Below are positions 6,668 to 7,446 of a stretch of 7,446 nucleotides of DNA, in pieces. This DNA comes from CAYWFF01 sp964458085. Lineage in GTDB: Bacteria; Patescibacteriota; Microgenomatia; UBA8517. The first letter of the stretch is position 1. Every line of letters begins with the position of its first letter. Location: assembly GCA_964458085.1 (NCBI GenBank), contig CAYWFF010000040.1:1-7446 (forward strand), written 5' to 3'. The notes below the pieces were generated by a model. The model was not told the DNA's origin, searched no databases, and saw only the letters and a program-made list of their open reading frames with translations. The position numbers were made by a program, and so were the translations under genes.

Positions 6668-7446
6668 ATATTTTAACAGCACTCCTCCCTTCCAGTATGC
6701 CAAATACAGCCATACGTCCGATTGCGCCAATTTTTAAAAGTATTCTTAATATCGGATACTGCCATTTAGGATAAAACTTTCTATAAAATCTCTTTACCCC
6801 TTTATACTCTGAAAGTATAGGGAATTCTGAGGTACTACTTGCCCCACCGAAATGCGTAATTTCCCACTGAGGTAAATACCACACCTGCCAGCCTGCTTTT
6901 TTGGCGCGGTAGCACAAATCAACTTCTTCAGTATACATAAAATAGCCTTCATCCCAATTTCCGATTTTATTTAAAACTTCCGATCTGACCAACATATAAG
7001 CTCCAGTAACCCAGTCCAACTGGCGCTTTTTAAAATAGAATTCGTTTCCTTTTGCAAATGATTTTGAATGCATTGGATGAAACGGCTTAATAAAGTTATC
7101 GACAAAGGGGAGATCTTGAATAGTCATCCATGCAAAAACACTGGATAGTGTCGGAAAATAACCCCCCGTACCTTGAAGTGATCCGTCAGGGTTTGTTAGC
7201 GAACAGGTTGAAATGCCTGATTTTGGATGCAAATCCATCCATTCAACCATCTCATCAATAACTCCATTTTGTACAAGCGTATCGGAGTTGAGGAACAACA
7301 TAAACCTTCCTTTGGCTTTAGAAATGCCGACATTGTTTGCTGCAGCAAAACCTTTGTTTTCGGAAAGCTGATAAACTGAGATAGGTTTGCCGGTAAAGCG
7401 GGTTTTTACTGCAGGCACACTTCCGTCTCGCGAGGCATTATCAATA
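6642..7446 (-). CDS. Family 2 glycosyltransferase, rhamnosyltransferase-like (5'-partial at window edge)
   Basis: Probable inverting GT-A glycosyltransferase that transfers a sugar from a nucleotide-sugar donor onto a growing surface glycan at the inner membrane face. The reading frame stays open to the window edge. The first visible codons (7445-7419) read IDNASRDGS, the standard nucleotide-binding DNxSxDGS motif of this family, so the GTG at 7418 is an internal valine and the true start lies beyond 7446. Roughly 30-40 N-terminal residues are missing. Counting from the first visible codon, NKGFAAANN lies at 30-38, FLNSDT (metal-binding Asp) at 51-56, WVTGAYM from about 145, and the acidic catalytic patch TEEVDLCYR has E173, E174 and D176. 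ITHFGGAS follows near 196. This matches the WbbL-like branch of GT2. Sugar and acceptor cannot be told from sequence. It overlaps the next gene by 26 bases, and its closest relative in the window is the GT2 at 1802-2704. Confidence 0.93.
   Translation of the reverse strand, partial: IDNASRDGSVPAVKTRFTGKPISVYQLSENKGFAAANNVGISKAKGRFMLFLNSDTLVQNGVIDEMVEWMDLHPKSGISTCSLTNPDGSLQGTGGYFPTLSSVFAWMTIQDLPFVDNFIKPFHPMHSKSFAKGNEFYFKKRQLDWVTGAYMLVRSEVLNKIGNWDEGYFMYTEEVDLCYRAKKAGWQVWYLPQWEITHFGGASSTSEFPILSEYKGVKRFYRKFYPKWQYPILRILLKIGAIGRMAVFGILEGRSAVKIYGKAYKIA
6682..6688 (-). promoter_or_regulatory. Ribosome-binding site for the ligase/polymerase-like gene
   Basis: On the minus strand this reads GGAGGAG, a strong Shine-Dalgarno match lying inside the end of the preceding glycosyltransferase gene. 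It is 14 bases before ATG 6667, somewhat long, and abuts a GTG at 6682, which is too close to be used. It supports starting the gene at 6667 rather than at the far upstream TTG. Confidence 0.55.

Noticed and set aside
6668..6730. TTG-initiated 21-residue N-terminal extension of the ligase-like protein
   Set aside because: It lies wholly within the end of the upstream GT2 gene, uses a rare start, and a good Shine-Dalgarno sequence sits just before the later ATG.
7416..7418. GTG as the start of the GT2 gene at the window's right edge
   Set aside because: Upstream codons in the same frame encode the conserved IDNASRDGS motif, so the gene runs off the window and this GTG is internal.
1..7446. 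CRISPR array, tRNA, rRNA or transposase gene
   Set aside because: No regularly spaced direct repeats, no cloverleaf-like segment and no transposase motif were seen; the sequence is almost wholly coding for the genes listed.

Overview
This window is a stretch of surface-glycan biosynthesis genes, all read from the minus strand (transcription runs from 7446 towards 1). The AT-rich sequence, the tight packing with 4-base ATGA stop/start overlaps, the families present and their particular motif variants suggest a candidate phyla radiation bacterium (Patescibacteria), perhaps a Microgenomates-like lineage. That placement is inference: the window holds no rRNA or marker gene. A run of exactly 100 N shows that this is a scaffolded, probably metagenomic, assembly.

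In transcription order: (1) 7446-6642, a family 2 glycosyltransferase whose 5' end lies outside the window; (2) 6667-5297, a polytopic O-antigen ligase/polymerase-like protein; (3) 5304-3856, a GT-C type (PMT/ArnT-like) membrane glycosyltransferase; (4) 3855-3739, a 117-base spacer almost filled by a nested, imperfect inverted repeat; (5) 3738-2701, a family 4 glycosyltransferase interrupted by the N gap; (6) 2704-1802, a second family 2 glycosyltransferase; (7) 1805-693, a second family 4 glycosyltransferase with an intact E-x7-E motif; (8) 696-1, a small protein with two H-x-T motifs that looks like a 2H phosphoesterase (LigT/cyclic phosphodiesterase superfamily).

Together, the four soluble or membrane-associated glycosyltransferases could build an oligosaccharide from nucleotide sugars on the inner membrane face. 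The GT-C enzyme could add sugars from a lipid-phosphate donor on the outer face, and the ligase-like protein could polymerise the glycan or transfer it to an acceptor. No flippase, lipid-carrier priming transferase or nucleotide-sugar synthesis gene is visible. The 2H-like protein is the unexpected member, since this fold usually acts on RNA or nucleotide cyclic phosphates, yet it is translationally coupled to the glycosyltransferases.

The two items most worth following up are the inverted-repeat element at 3745-3852, which sits in the only real gene spacer of an otherwise overlapping gene string, and the 2H-like protein at 1-696. No tRNA, rRNA, CRISPR array or transposase gene was seen. Apart from the spacer at 3739-3855, essentially every base is coding.
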